The notes under the pieces were generated by a model. That model made no database searches. It was not told where the DNA came from and worked only from the letters and a program-made list of their open reading frames with translations. Below, piece after piece: positions 35,546 through 45,691 of a stretch of 55,916 nucleotides of DNA. Numbering within the stretch: the stretch's first letter is position 1; the number at the start of each line of letters is the position of its first letter. This DNA is from Xanthobacteraceae bacterium (GTDB lineage: Bacteria > Pseudomonadota > Alphaproteobacteria > Rhizobiales > Xanthobacteraceae), in the NCBI GenBank assembly GCA_031291445.1, contig JARLJA010000139.1:1-55916 (forward strand), written 5' to 3'. The position numbers and the translations under genes are program-made.

Positions 35546-36712
35546 ATGACGTTCACGTTCGATCCCTATTCGCCGGCCGTCGACGCCAACCCCTTCGCGC
35601 TCTACAAGACGCTGCGCGACGAGCATCCCTGCTTCTGGTCGGAGCAGGCGCAGATGTGGGTGCTGTCGCGCTACGCCGACATCATCGCCGCGGGCCAGAA
35701 CTGGCAGACCTATTCCTCGGCCAAGGGCAACCTGATGACCGAGCTGCCGGACCGCGCCGGCGCCACGCTCGGCACCACCGATCCGCCGCGCCACGACCGC
35801 CTGCGCGGGCTGGTGCAGCATGCCTTCATGAAGCGCAACCTCGAGGCGTTGGCCGATCCGATGCGCGCCATCGCCCGCGACGCGGCCGAAGCGCTGCGCG
35901 GCCGCGACCGCTTCGAATTCATCGAGGATTTCTCGTCGAAATACACCGTCCGCGTGCTGTTCGCCGCGCTCGGCCTGCCGCTCGGCGACGAGCAGACGGT
36001 ACGCGACAAGGCCGTGCTGATGGTGCAGAGCGATCCGAAAACCCGCGCCAAGGGGCCGGAGCACATCGCCGCCTACAACTGGATGCAGGACTACGCGGCC
36101 GGCGTCATCGCCGAGCGCCGGGCGCGTCCGCAGAACGACCTGATCTCGCATTTCAGCACGGCGGAGATCGACGGCGACAAGCTCGACGAGCGCGAGGTGC
36201 TGCTCACCACCACCACGCTGATCATGGCCGGCATCGAATCGCTGGGCGGTTTCATGACCATGCTGGCGCTCAACCTCGCCGACTTCGACGACGCACGCCG
36301 CGCGGTGGTCGCCGATCCGGCATTGCTGCCCGACGCGGTCGAGGAATCGCTGCGCTTCAACACCTCGGCGCAGCGCTTCCGGCGCTGCCTGCAGAAGGAC
36401 GTCGAGCTGCACGGCAAGACCATGAAGGCCGGCGACTTCGTCTGCCTCGCCTACGGCTCGGGCAACCGCGACGAGCGGCAGTGGCCCAATCCCGACGTCT
36501 ACGACCTCTCGCGCAAGCCGCGCGGCCATCTCGGCTTCGGCGGCGGCGTCCATGCCTGCCTCGGCTCGGCGATCGCGCGGATCGCGATCCGGATCGCGTT
36601 CGAGGAATTCCACAAGGTGGTGCCGAACTATCGGCGGACCGAACGGGATCTGCCGTGGATGCCGTCGTCGACCTTCCGCAGCCCGCTGCGGCTGGAATTC
36701 GCAGTCCACTGA
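35546..36712 (+). CDS. Cytochrome P450
   Basis: A 388-residue soluble bacterial P450. The heme loop FGGGVHACLG carries the thiolate ligand Cys338; ExxR is Glu267-Arg270 (EESLR). The I-helix motif, normally AGxET or AGxDT, reads AGIES (228-232): Ser replaces the Thr that helps proton delivery to oxygen. Strong GGGGAGG about 6 nt before ATG. It is followed by its [2Fe-2S] ferredoxin gene and lies among aromatic catabolic genes, so hydroxylation or O-demethylation of a methoxybenzoate/phenolic is a likely role, by analogy with CYP199A-type enzymes; sequence does not assign it. No ferredoxin reductase is nearby. Confidence 0.9.
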   Translation: MTFTFDPYSPAVDANPFALYKTLRDEHPCFWSEQAQMWVLSRYADIIAAGQNWQTYSSAKGNLMTELPDRAGATLGTTDPPRHDRLRGLVQHAFMKRNLEALADPMRAIARDAAEALRGRDRFEFIEDFSSKYTVRVLFAALGLPLGDEQTVRDKAVLMVQSDPKTRAKGPEHIAAYNWMQDYAAGVIAERRARPQNDLISHFSTAEIDGDKLDEREVLLTTTTLIMAGIESLGGFMTMLALNLADFDDARRAVVADPALLPDAVEESLRFNTSAQRFRRCLQKDVELHGKTMKAGDFVCLAYGSGNRDERQWPNPDVYDLSRKPRGHLGFGGGVHACLGSAIARIAIRIAFEEFHKVVPNYRRTERDLPWMPSSTFRSPLRLEFAVH

Positions 36713-36714
36713 CA

Positions 36715-36766
36715 GAGCATTGATCCCGGAAAAGTGGGAACCGGTTTTCCGAAAAGGATCATGCTC
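36715..36766. repeat. Dispersed inverted repeat (rhizobial family) between P450 and ferredoxin
   Basis: Imperfect inverted repeat, GAGCATTGATCC at the left and GGATCATGCTC at the right, enclosing GGAAAAGTGGGAACCGG and TTTTCCGAAAA. This matches an intergenic repeat I recall as common in Bradyrhizobium and Rhodopseudomonas. It is inserted in the short spacer between the P450 and ferredoxin genes. Confidence 0.7.
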
Positions 36767-36786
36767 GAACAAGACAAAGGGAAGCG

Positions 36787-37110
36787 ATGGTCCGGATCAC
36801 CTATGTCGAGCCGTCGGGCACGGCGCGGACGATCGACGTGCCGGAGGGCTGGAGCCTGATGCAGGGCGCCACCGCCAACGGCGTCGCCGGCATCGTCGCC
36901 GAGTGCGGCGGGTCGTGCGCCTGCGCGACCTGCCATTGCTACGTCGACGAGGCGCGGCTCGCCGACCTGCCGGTGGCCTCGGACACCGAGGTCGCGATGC
37001 TCGACTTCGTCGCCGCCGAGCGGCGCCAGACCAGCCGGCTGTCGTGCCAGATCAGGGCGACGGGCGCGCTGGAAGGGCTGGTGGTGCGGCTGCCGGAGAC
37101 GCAGGATTAG
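36787..37110 (+). CDS. [2Fe-2S] ferredoxin (putidaredoxin type)
   Basis: A 107-residue vertebrate/putidaredoxin-type ferredoxin. Cluster cysteines Cys40, Cys46, Cys49 and Cys87 fit C-x5-C-x2-C-x37-C (ECGGSCACATC...LSC). Extra cysteines at 44 and 51 are visible. It transfers electrons from a reductase to the P450 immediately upstream. The two genes are separated by 74 nt holding a dispersed repeat. Start ATG with AAGGGAAGCG just upstream. Confidence 0.92.
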   Translation: MVRITYVEPSGTARTIDVPEGWSLMQGATANGVAGIVAECGGSCACATCHCYVDEARLADLPVASDTEVAMLDFVAAERRQTSRLSCQIRATGALEGLVVRLPETQD

Positions 37111-37140
37111 AGAGCCACTGAGACCGCGCCTTACACTCCT

Positions 37141-37232
37141 CGTCATTGCCGGGCTTGACCCGGCAATCCACTCTTCACTTCCGGACAACAGCCCCAAAGA
37201 GTGGACCCGCGGGTCAAGCCCGCGGGTGACGC
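37141..37232. repeat. Paired-hairpin dispersed repeat, copy 1
   Basis: 92-bp element with two hairpins, TTGCCGGG-CTTGA-CCCGGCAA and ACCCGCGGG-TCAAG-CCCGCGGGT, framed by CGTCA and TGACG. A second copy (94 bp) is at 49303-49396. It lies between the convergent ferredoxin and ligC genes, where it could also act in transcript ending. Confidence 0.85.
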
Positions 37233-37290
37233 AGAATATGCCGCGGATCTGACGGCACAACGACCACCGCCCGCAGCGACAAGCCCCGCC

Positions 37291-38250
37291 TCACTCCGCC
37301 GCGAGCTGGCGGTCGAGCTTGTGCAGCACCTCGTAGCAGGGCAGCACCTGGGCGACGCTGGAATTGGGCTCGCGGCCGTCGCGGATCGCCGCGAAGAACT
37401 CGCGGTCCTGCAGCTCGATGCCGTTCATGGAGACGTCGACCCTGGAGACGTCGATCTTCTCGTCCTTGCCGTTGAACAGGTCGTCGTAGCGGGCGATGTA
37501 GGTGCCGTTGTCGCAGATGTAGCGGAAGAAGGTGCCGAGCGGCCCGTCGTTGTTGAACGACAGGCTCAGCGTGCAGATCGCGCCGTTCTGCGCTTTCAGC
37601 TGGATCGACATGTCCATGGCGATGCCGAGGTCCTTGTGGATCGGGCCCTGCACCGCGTGGGCCTGCACGATCGGCGAGCGCGCCTGGTAGGCGAACAGGT
37701 CGACGGTGTGGGCGGCGTGGTGCCACAAGAGGTGGTCGGTCCAGCTGCGCGGCTGGCCGAGCGCGTTGATGTTGGTGCGGCGGAAGAAGTAGGTCTGCAC
37801 GTCCATCTGCTGGATGGCGAGCTCGCCGGCTGCGATCCTCTTGTGGACCCACTGGTGGCTCGGGTTGAAGCGGCGGGTGTGGCCGCACATCGCCACCAGC
37901 CCGGTCTTCTTCTGCAGCTCGACCACGGCCTGCGCGTCGGCGAGCGAATCGGCCAGCGGAATCTCGACCTGGACGTGCTTGCCGGCCTTCAGGCAGGCGA
38001 TCGCCTGGGAGGCGTGCATCTGGGTCGGCGTGCACAGGATCACCGCGTCGACCTCCTTCAGCGCGAGGCTTTCCGCGAGGTCGGTGGTGGCGTGGCCGAT
38101 ACCGTATTTGGCGGCGACCTCTTTCGTCGCGTCGAGCTTGCGGCCGATCACCGAGACCACCTCGACGCCGTCGATGTTCTTGATGCCGTCGAGATGCTTG
38201 ATGCCGAACGCGCCGGCGCCCGCCAGCGCGACTTTGATGGTCTTGGCCAT
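37291..38250 (-). CDS. ligC: 4-carboxy-2-hydroxymuconate semialdehyde dehydrogenase LigC
   Basis: A 319-residue Gfo/Idh/MocA-type NAD(P)-dependent enzyme. It oxidises the ring-cleavage product of protocatechuate to 2-pyrone-4,6-dicarboxylate. Nucleotide fold GAGAFG at residues 11-16, EIPLADS as the Gfo/Idh/MocA EKP-like position (about 95), and GHTRRFNPSHQWVH and WHHAAHTVDLFAY as the active-site area. Last gene of the lig operon, adjacent (1 nt) to ligB. Assigned by the operon as much as by fold. Confidence 0.88.
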   Translation of the reverse strand: MAKTIKVALAGAGAFGIKHLDGIKNIDGVEVVSVIGRKLDATKEVAAKYGIGHATTDLAESLALKEVDAVILCTPTQMHASQAIACLKAGKHVQVEIPLADSLADAQAVVELQKKTGLVAMCGHTRRFNPSHQWVHKRIAAGELAIQQMDVQTYFFRRTNINALGQPRSWTDHLLWHHAAHTVDLFAYQARSPIVQAHAVQGPIHKDLGIAMDMSIQLKAQNGAICTLSLSFNNDGPLGTFFRYICDNGTYIARYDDLFNGKDEKIDVSRVDVSMNGIELQDREFFAAIRDGREPNSSVAQVLPCYEVLHKLDRQLAAE

Positions 38251-38251
38251 G

Positions 38252-40427
<2,176 letters not shown>

Positions 40428-41363
40428 TCAATCCTTGGTCTTGAGCAGCGCGAGGATGCGGTCGGCTTCGGTGCGCCAGTCCGGCGAGCGGGCGAAATCG
40501 GGCGTGCCGCGGGCGCCGAACACGCCGTCGTCGGCGAGGTCGGCCATCCAGCCCTGGCGCTCGGCGGTGCCCGCGGCCGACCACGGCTCGAGCCCGATCT
40601 CGCGCACGGTCTCGGCGACCTCGCGCACCTCTTCGCTGCGTCGGCGGCCGTGTTCGATGACCCGCTGGAAGAAGTAGGCGCCCTGCTTCTCCCAGTCGAT
40701 GCCGGGAAAGGTTTCTTTCAGCGAAGCCAGCACCGCGTCCTCGACGCCATAGGCGCGCGCGGTGGTGAAGCTCTCGATCACCATGGCCTCGAGGCCCTTG
40801 ATGATGACGCTGCGGCACATCTTGACCGCGGAAGCGACGCCGAGCTGGTCGCTGGCGGGTTTGGCGGCGAAGCCGAGCTGTTCGAGCAGCGGCGCGAGCG
40901 CCGCGGAGCCGGCGCCGCCGAGCAGCAGCGGCACCTTGATGCGGTAGGGCGGCACCGAGGTCATCACCGCGCCCTCGACATAGCGGCCGCCGGCGCCGTC
41001 GATCAGCTCGGCGGCGCGTTGCTTGGCGCCGGGCGATGCGGAGTTGAAGTCGAGGAACCAGGCGCCGGGCCTGACCGCGGGGGCGCAGGCGTCCGCCACC
41101 GGCACCGCCTGGCTCGCGGTGACCGCGGAGACGATGAGGTCGGCGCGGCGGGCGAGGTCCTGGTGCGAAGCGGCCAGCGTCACGCCATGGAGCGCGGCGT
41201 GGTCGCGCAGCGGCGCCGCGTCCGCGCCGTCGAGCTTGATGTCGTAGGCGCTGACCTTGACCTGGCGCAGCCGCAGATCCTCGGCGAGAATCCGCCCGAC
41301 CTCGCCGTAGCCGACGAGGCCGACATGCCACTGCGTTGGATTGGGCGTTGGATTGCTCGTCAT
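40428..41363 (-). CDS. DUF1932-type NAD(P)-dependent dehydrogenase
   Basis: A 311-residue 6-phosphogluconate dehydrogenase-like protein. Rossmann motif GYGEVG at residues 18-23, then VSAVTASQA. A C-terminal helical part includes KMCRSVIIKGLEAMVIESF, where the Lys is in the usual catalytic position, and the DUF1932 segment near WEKQGAYFFQRVIEHGRRR. It is embedded between ligJ and ligI, so a step or side reaction in protocatechuate 4,5-cleavage is implied. No reaction has been assigned that I can support. Confidence 0.8.
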   Translation of the reverse strand: MTSNPTPNPTQWHVGLVGYGEVGRILAEDLRLRQVKVSAYDIKLDGADAAPLRDHAALHGVTLAASHQDLARRADLIVSAVTASQAVPVADACAPAVRPGAWFLDFNSASPGAKQRAAELIDGAGGRYVEGAVMTSVPPYRIKVPLLLGGAGSAALAPLLEQLGFAAKPASDQLGVASAVKMCRSVIIKGLEAMVIESFTTARAYGVEDAVLASLKETFPGIDWEKQGAYFFQRVIEHGRRRSEEVREVAETVREIGLEPWSAAGTAERQGWMADLADDGVFGARGTPDFARSPDWRTEADRILALLKTKD

Positions 41364-41390
41364 GGTGTCACCTGGCCGCGCCGCGCCCGG

Positions 41391-42419
41391 TTACCTGCCC
41401 TTGGCCTTCAGCGCCCGGTCGAGGCGCGGGAACACGCGCCGCGCGTTGGTCTCGTAGACCTGCTGCTTCTCGGCCGGGCTCAGGATGGTCGACGCCTCGA
41501 TGTAGCGCCGGGTGTCGTCGAAGTAGAAGCCGGTCTCGGGATCGATGCCCTGCACCGCGCCGATCATCTCGCTGGCGAACAGCACGTTGGCGACCGGGAT
41601 CACCTTGGTGAGCAGGTCGATGCCGGGCTGATGGTAGACGCAGGTGTCGAAGAAGATGTTGTTGAGCAGGTGGTCCTTGAGCAGCGGCTTCTTCAGGGCC
41701 TGGGCGAGACCGCGGAACCGGCCCCAGTGATAGGGCACCGCGCCGCCGCCGTGGGGGATCAGGAATTTCAGGGTCGGAAAGTCCTTGAACAGGTCCGAGG
41801 TCAGGCACTGCATGAACGCCGTGGTGTCGGCGTTGAGGTAATGCGCGCCGGTGGTGTGGAAGCACGGATTGCAGCTGGTGGAGACGTGGATCATGGCCGG
41901 GATCTCGAGCTCGACCATCTTCTCGTAGATCGGGTACCAGTGCCGGTCCGACAGCGGCGGCGAGGTCCAGTGGCCGCCCGAGGGGTCCGGATTGAGGTTG
42001 ATGCCGACGAAGCCGTACTCCTTGATGCACTTCTCGAGTTCGGCGACGGAGGTGCGCGGATCCACCCCCGGCGACTGCGGCAGCATCGCCGCGCCGATGA
42101 AATTGTCCGGGAACAGCTTGCTGACGCGGTAGCACAGCTCGTTGCAGATCGCGGCCCAGGTCGACGACACGCCGTAATCGCCGATGTGGTGCGCCATGAA
42201 GCTGGCGCGCGGGCTGAACACCGTGAGATCGATGCCGCGCTCCTGCATCTTCTTGAGCTGGTTGGTCGCGATGGTCTCGCGCAGCTCGTCGTCGCTGATC
42301 TTGAGCTCGGCGACCTTGGGCATCACCGCCGGATCCTTGATCCCGGCGATCTGGCGGTTGCGCCAGTCCTCGAGAGCCTTGGGGGCGGTGGTGTAATGGC
42401 CATGGACGTCGATGATCAC
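41391..42419 (-). CDS. ligJ: 4-oxalomesaconate hydratase LigJ
   Basis: A 342-residue amidohydrolase-superfamily enzyme. IIDVHGHYT (His6/His8) starts the protein, and MIHVSTSCNPCFHTTGAHYL, FLIPHGGGAVPYHWGRFRGL and LFASEMIGAVQGIDPETG hold later metal-site residues. It hydrates 4-oxalomesaconate to 4-carboxy-4-hydroxy-2-oxoadipate. GTG at 42419 was chosen: AGGGAG lies 6 nt upstream and the frame above it is not protein-like. First gene of the lig operon, downstream of two dyads. Confidence 0.87.
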   Translation of the reverse strand: MIIDVHGHYTTAPKALEDWRNRQIAGIKDPAVMPKVAELKISDDELRETIATNQLKKMQERGIDLTVFSPRASFMAHHIGDYGVSSTWAAICNELCYRVSKLFPDNFIGAAMLPQSPGVDPRTSVAELEKCIKEYGFVGINLNPDPSGGHWTSPPLSDRHWYPIYEKMVELEIPAMIHVSTSCNPCFHTTGAHYLNADTTAFMQCLTSDLFKDFPTLKFLIPHGGGAVPYHWGRFRGLAQALKKPLLKDHLLNNIFFDTCVYHQPGIDLLTKVIPVANVLFASEMIGAVQGIDPETGFYFDDTRRYIEASTILSPAEKQQVYETNARRVFPRLDRALKAKGR

Positions 42420-42460
42420 GCGCGCGCTCCCTTGATCCCGTGCTGCCGCGACCGCACTTA

Positions 42461-42494
42461 TGTTGCGGCGCAACATTTGTACAGTTGCACAAAT
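42461..42494. promoter_or_regulatory. Two abutting dyads upstream of the lig operon
   Basis: TGTTGC-GGC-GCAACA at 42461-42475 is a perfect dyad, and ATTTGT-A-CAGTTG-C-ACAAAT at 42475-42494 is a near-perfect one sharing base 42475 with it. They lie 42-75 nt upstream of ligJ. Likely operator(s) for the lig operon; the regulator is not identified. Confidence 0.6.
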
Positions 42495-42606
42495 CTTCCG
42501 GACATCTATACGCCAACGCCCCGCGTTCGCCAAGCCGGGGTGCTTTTCAAAAGCTCTAAATGGGCGCGAAGTCGCCGCGCCGGCGCGACGCCGACCGGGA
42601 ATGTTG

Positions 42607-42652
42607 AACCCTCCCTCCCCCCTTGCGGGGGAGGGCCGGGGAGGGGGGTAAA
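42607..42652. repeat. G/C-tract hairpin repeat, copy 1
   Basis: CCCTCCCTCCCCCCTTGC followed by GGGGGAGGG and further G-runs: a stem of CTCCCCC with GGGGGAG around CTTGC. A second, inverted copy is at 42721-42759. Both lie between the end of korB and the lig promoter. Confidence 0.65.
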
Positions 42653-42720
42653 CCGCCCGCTCTGAATTTGATGTGAGGGCGTCGCGAAGAGCGATCCTGC
42701 GCGCTGCGGATTCTCCAACA

Positions 42721-42759
42721 CCCCCCACCCTAACCCTCCCCCACAAGGGGGGAGGGAAC
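42721..42759. repeat. G/C-tract hairpin repeat, copy 2 (inverted)
   Basis: CCCTCCCCC-ACAA-GGGGGGAGGG, a long strong stem, in the opposite orientation to copy 1. It lies 45 nt beyond the korB stop, so it could end the kor transcript before the lig operon. Confidence 0.6.
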
Positions 42760-42803
42760 AGGTCTCGCGTGGGGCCGCGCCCGGCGCGCCAAGCCCCGCG
42801 CGG

Positions 42804-43859
42804 TCAGCGCAAACTCGCGTTGATCTTGTCCAGCGCCGCCGAGCCGGGGCACAGCGCCGCGTCACCGAGCTGGTTGAGCGGCGCACGGACGGTGTTGAGG
42901 TTGGCGTGGAGGTCCTCGGCGTCGGGATCGATGAACAACAGCCCGGTGACGATCTGGCCCTCGGCGGCCTGCTGCTGCAGGAAATCCATCGCCGCCAAGC
43001 GGTCGCGGGGGTCGTAGTCGTCGTTGAGCTTGCGCAGCCGCAGCACCGAGCCGTCGTGCTGGGTCACCGACACCACCTCGCCCGGCGCGTAGTCGACGGT
43101 GATCGGCTCGCGGCCGAGCAGCACGTCGAGGCGGTTGACCGCCTCGTTGTGGGCGCGGACATAGTCGAGGCTCTTGGTCGAGCCGGGATGGTTGTTGAAG
43201 GCGATGCAGGGCGAGATCACGTCGATCAGGGCGGCGCCGCCGTGCTCGATCGCGGCCTTGATGATGGGCACCAATTGGCCCTTGTCGCCGGAGAAGCTGC
43301 GCGCCACGAAGCTGGCGCCGAGCTGCAGCGCCATGGCGACCAGGTCGATGGCGTTGTCGGTGTTGACGACGCCCTTCTTGGACTTCGAGCCGCGGTCGGC
43401 GGTGGCCGAGAACTGGCCCTTGGTCAGCCCGTAGACCCCGTTGTTCTCGACGATGTAGGTCATGTTGACGCCGCGGCGCATTGAATGGGCGAACTGGCCG
43501 AGCCCGATCGAGGCCGAATCGCCGTCGCCGGAGACGCCGAGATAGATCAGGTCGCGGTTGGCGAGGTTGGCGCCGGTCAGCACCGACGGCATCCGGCCGT
43601 GCACCGAGTTGAAGCCGTGGGAGGCGCCGAGGAAATAGTCCGGCGTCTTCGACGAGCAGCCGATGCCGGAGATCTTGGCGACGCGGTGCGGCTCGATGGC
43701 CAGCTCGAAGCAGGCCTCGATGATCGCCGCCGAGATCGAATCGTGGCCGCAACCGGCGCACAGCGTCGAGGTCGAGGCCTCGTAGTCGCGCCGGGTGAAG
43801 CCGATGGCGTTCTTCGGCAGCGACGGGTGATGGAATTTCGGCTTGGCGAGGTAGGTCAT
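42804..43859 (-). CDS. korB: 2-oxoacid:ferredoxin oxidoreductase beta subunit (KorB type)
   Basis: A 351-residue thiamine-diphosphate subunit. Cluster cysteines in TLCAGCGHDS, GIGCSSK and SPCIAFN; TPP binding in GVSGDGDSASIGLGQFAHSM and NMTYIVENNGVYGLTKGQ. It oxidatively decarboxylates a 2-oxoacid to acyl-CoA with ferredoxin as acceptor. The start codon overlaps the alpha-subunit stop by ATGA. Last gene of the three-gene operon. Substrate (2-oxoglutarate, pyruvate or an aryl pyruvate) cannot be read. Confidence 0.87.
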   Translation of the reverse strand: MTYLAKPKFHHPSLPKNAIGFTRRDYEASTSTLCAGCGHDSISAAIIEACFELAIEPHRVAKISGIGCSSKTPDYFLGASHGFNSVHGRMPSVLTGANLANRDLIYLGVSGDGDSASIGLGQFAHSMRRGVNMTYIVENNGVYGLTKGQFSATADRGSKSKKGVVNTDNAIDLVAMALQLGASFVARSFSGDKGQLVPIIKAAIEHGGAALIDVISPCIAFNNHPGSTKSLDYVRAHNEAVNRLDVLLGREPITVDYAPGEVVSVTQHDGSVLRLRKLNDDYDPRDRLAAMDFLQQQAAEGQIVTGLLFIDPDAEDLHANLNTVRAPLNQLGDAALCPGSAALDKINASLR

Positions 43860-45691
43860 GACACCGCCTTTCGCAGGGGCGTGACTTTCAGGGTATCGAG
43901 CCAGCCGCCGATGGCGCCGGAGATGAAGCGGGCGGTGATCGAGGTGCCGTCGTAATGCAGGATCGGCACCAGCCGCACCGGATCGATGTTGAGCTCGTTG
44001 ACGATCAGCGAGCGCAGCTGGGCATCGCGGTTCTGCTCGACCACGAACACCGCGTCGTGGTCGGCGATGAAGTTGGCGACGTCCTGGTGGAACGGGAAGG
44101 CGCGGACCCGCATCAGGTCGAGGCTGTGGCCGGCCCGGCCCAGGATCTCGGAAGCTTCCGTCATCGCCGGCGCGGTCGAGCCGTAATAGATCACGCCGTA
44201 GCGGGTCGCGGCCGGGGCGTTGATCCGCAGCGGCGGCGGCAGGATGTTCTTGGCGGTCTCGAGCTTGCGCAACAGCCGCTGCATGCCCTCGACATAGGTG
44301 GCGCCGGCCTCGGAATAACGGGCGCGGGCGTCGTGCGAGGTGCCGCGGGTGAAGAAGCTGCCCTTGGCGGGGTGGGTGCCGGGATAGGTGCGGTAGCCGA
44401 TGGCGTCGCCGTCGACGTCCATGTAGCGGCCGAAGTCCCTGGCCTTCTCGAGATCCTCGGCCGACAGCACCTTGCCGCGGTCGTAGCGGCGGTTGTCGTC
44501 CCAGGCGAGCGGCCGGCACAGCCGGTGGTTCATGCCGATGTCGAGGTCGAGCATGACGAACACCGGGGTCTGCAGGCGGTCGGCGACGTCGAACGCGGCG
44601 GCGCCGAAGTCGAAGGCCTCCGCTGGATCCTCGGGCAGCAGCAGCACGTGCTTGGTATCGCCGTGGGAGGCGTAGGCGGTGTTGATGAGGTCGCACTGCT
44701 GGGTGCGGGTCGGCATGCCGGTCGAGGGACCGGCGCGCTGGACGTCGAACACCACCGCGGGAATCTCGGCGAAATAGGCGAAGCCGAGGAACTCCTGCAT
44801 CAGCGAGATGCCGGGACCCGACGTCGCGGTGAAGGCGCGGGCGCCGTTCCAGGCAGCGCCGATCACCATGCCGATGGAGGCGATCTCGTCCTCGGCCTGG
44901 ACGATGGCGTAGCGCGCCGCGCCGGTGTCGGGATCATGCCGGAAGCGCTTGCAGTAGCGCGCGAAGCCCTCGGCGAGCGACGACGACGGCGTGATCGGAT
45001 ACCAGGCGCAGACCGTGGCGCCGCCATAGACCGCGCCGAGCGCGGCGGCGGCGTTGCCCTCGAGCAGGATGCGGTTGCCGACCTTGTCGGAGCGCTTCAG
45101 CCTGAGCCCGATCGGGCAGGCGAAGTTCTTCAGCGCGTGGTCGCGGCCCAGATGCAGCGCGTGGACGTTGGGCGCGATCAGCTTGTCCTTGCCCTGGTAC
45201 TGCTCGCCGATCAGCTTCTCGAGCTCGGCGAAGTCCATGTCGAGCAGCGCCGACAGCGCGCCGACGCAGATGATGTTCTTGAACAGCTGGCGCTGGCGCG
45301 GGTCGCTGTACTCGGCGTTGCACATCGCGGTCAGCGGCAGGCCGATGACGTTGATGTCGGCGCGCAGCGAGCCGGGCGGGATGGCGCGGGTGGAGTCGTA
45401 GACCAGGTAGCCGTCGGGCTCGATCGACTGCACGTCGGCGGCGAAGGTCTGCGGATTCATCGCCACCATCAGGTCGGTGCCGCCGCGGGCGCCGAGATGG
45501 CCGGCCTCGGTGACGCGGATCTCGTACCAGGTCGGCAGGCCCTGGATGTTGGAGGGGAACACGTTGCGCGGCGCCACCGGGACGCCCATGCGCATGATGG
45601 CGCGCGCGAACATCTCGTTGGCGCTGGCGGATCCGGAGCCGTTGACGTTGGCGAAGCGGATCACGAAATCATTGACGGCGGCTAACGGCAT
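43856..45691 (-). CDS. korA: 2-oxoacid:ferredoxin oxidoreductase alpha subunit, gamma-alpha fusion
   Basis: A 611-residue fusion. About residues 1-190 are the gamma domain (FVIRFANVNGSGSASANEMF), then the alpha domain with EGNAAAALGAVYGGATVCAW, YPITPSSSLAEGFARYCKRF and SGPGISLMQEFLGFAYFAEI. It starts 10 nt before the korC-like stop, and ends by overlap with korB. It forms the catalytic complex with KorB. Confidence 0.87.
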   Translation of the reverse strand: MPLAAVNDFVIRFANVNGSGSASANEMFARAIMRMGVPVAPRNVFPSNIQGLPTWYEIRVTEAGHLGARGGTDLMVAMNPQTFAADVQSIEPDGYLVYDSTRAIPPGSLRADINVIGLPLTAMCNAEYSDPRQRQLFKNIICVGALSALLDMDFAELEKLIGEQYQGKDKLIAPNVHALHLGRDHALKNFACPIGLRLKRSDKVGNRILLEGNAAAALGAVYGGATVCAWYPITPSSSLAEGFARYCKRFRHDPDTGAARYAIVQAEDEIASIGMVIGAAWNGARAFTATSGPGISLMQEFLGFAYFAEIPAVVFDVQRAGPSTGMPTRTQQCDLINTAYASHGDTKHVLLLPEDPAEAFDFGAAAFDVADRLQTPVFVMLDLDIGMNHRLCRPLAWDDNRRYDRGKVLSAEDLEKARDFGRYMDVDGDAIGYRTYPGTHPAKGSFFTRGTSHDARARYSEAGATYVEGMQRLLRKLETAKNILPPPLRINAPAATRYGVIYYGSTAPAMTEASEILGRAGHSLDLMRVRAFPFHQDVANFIADHDAVFVVEQNRDAQLRSLIVNELNIDPVRLVPILHYDGTSITARFISGAIGGWLDTLKVTPLRKAVS

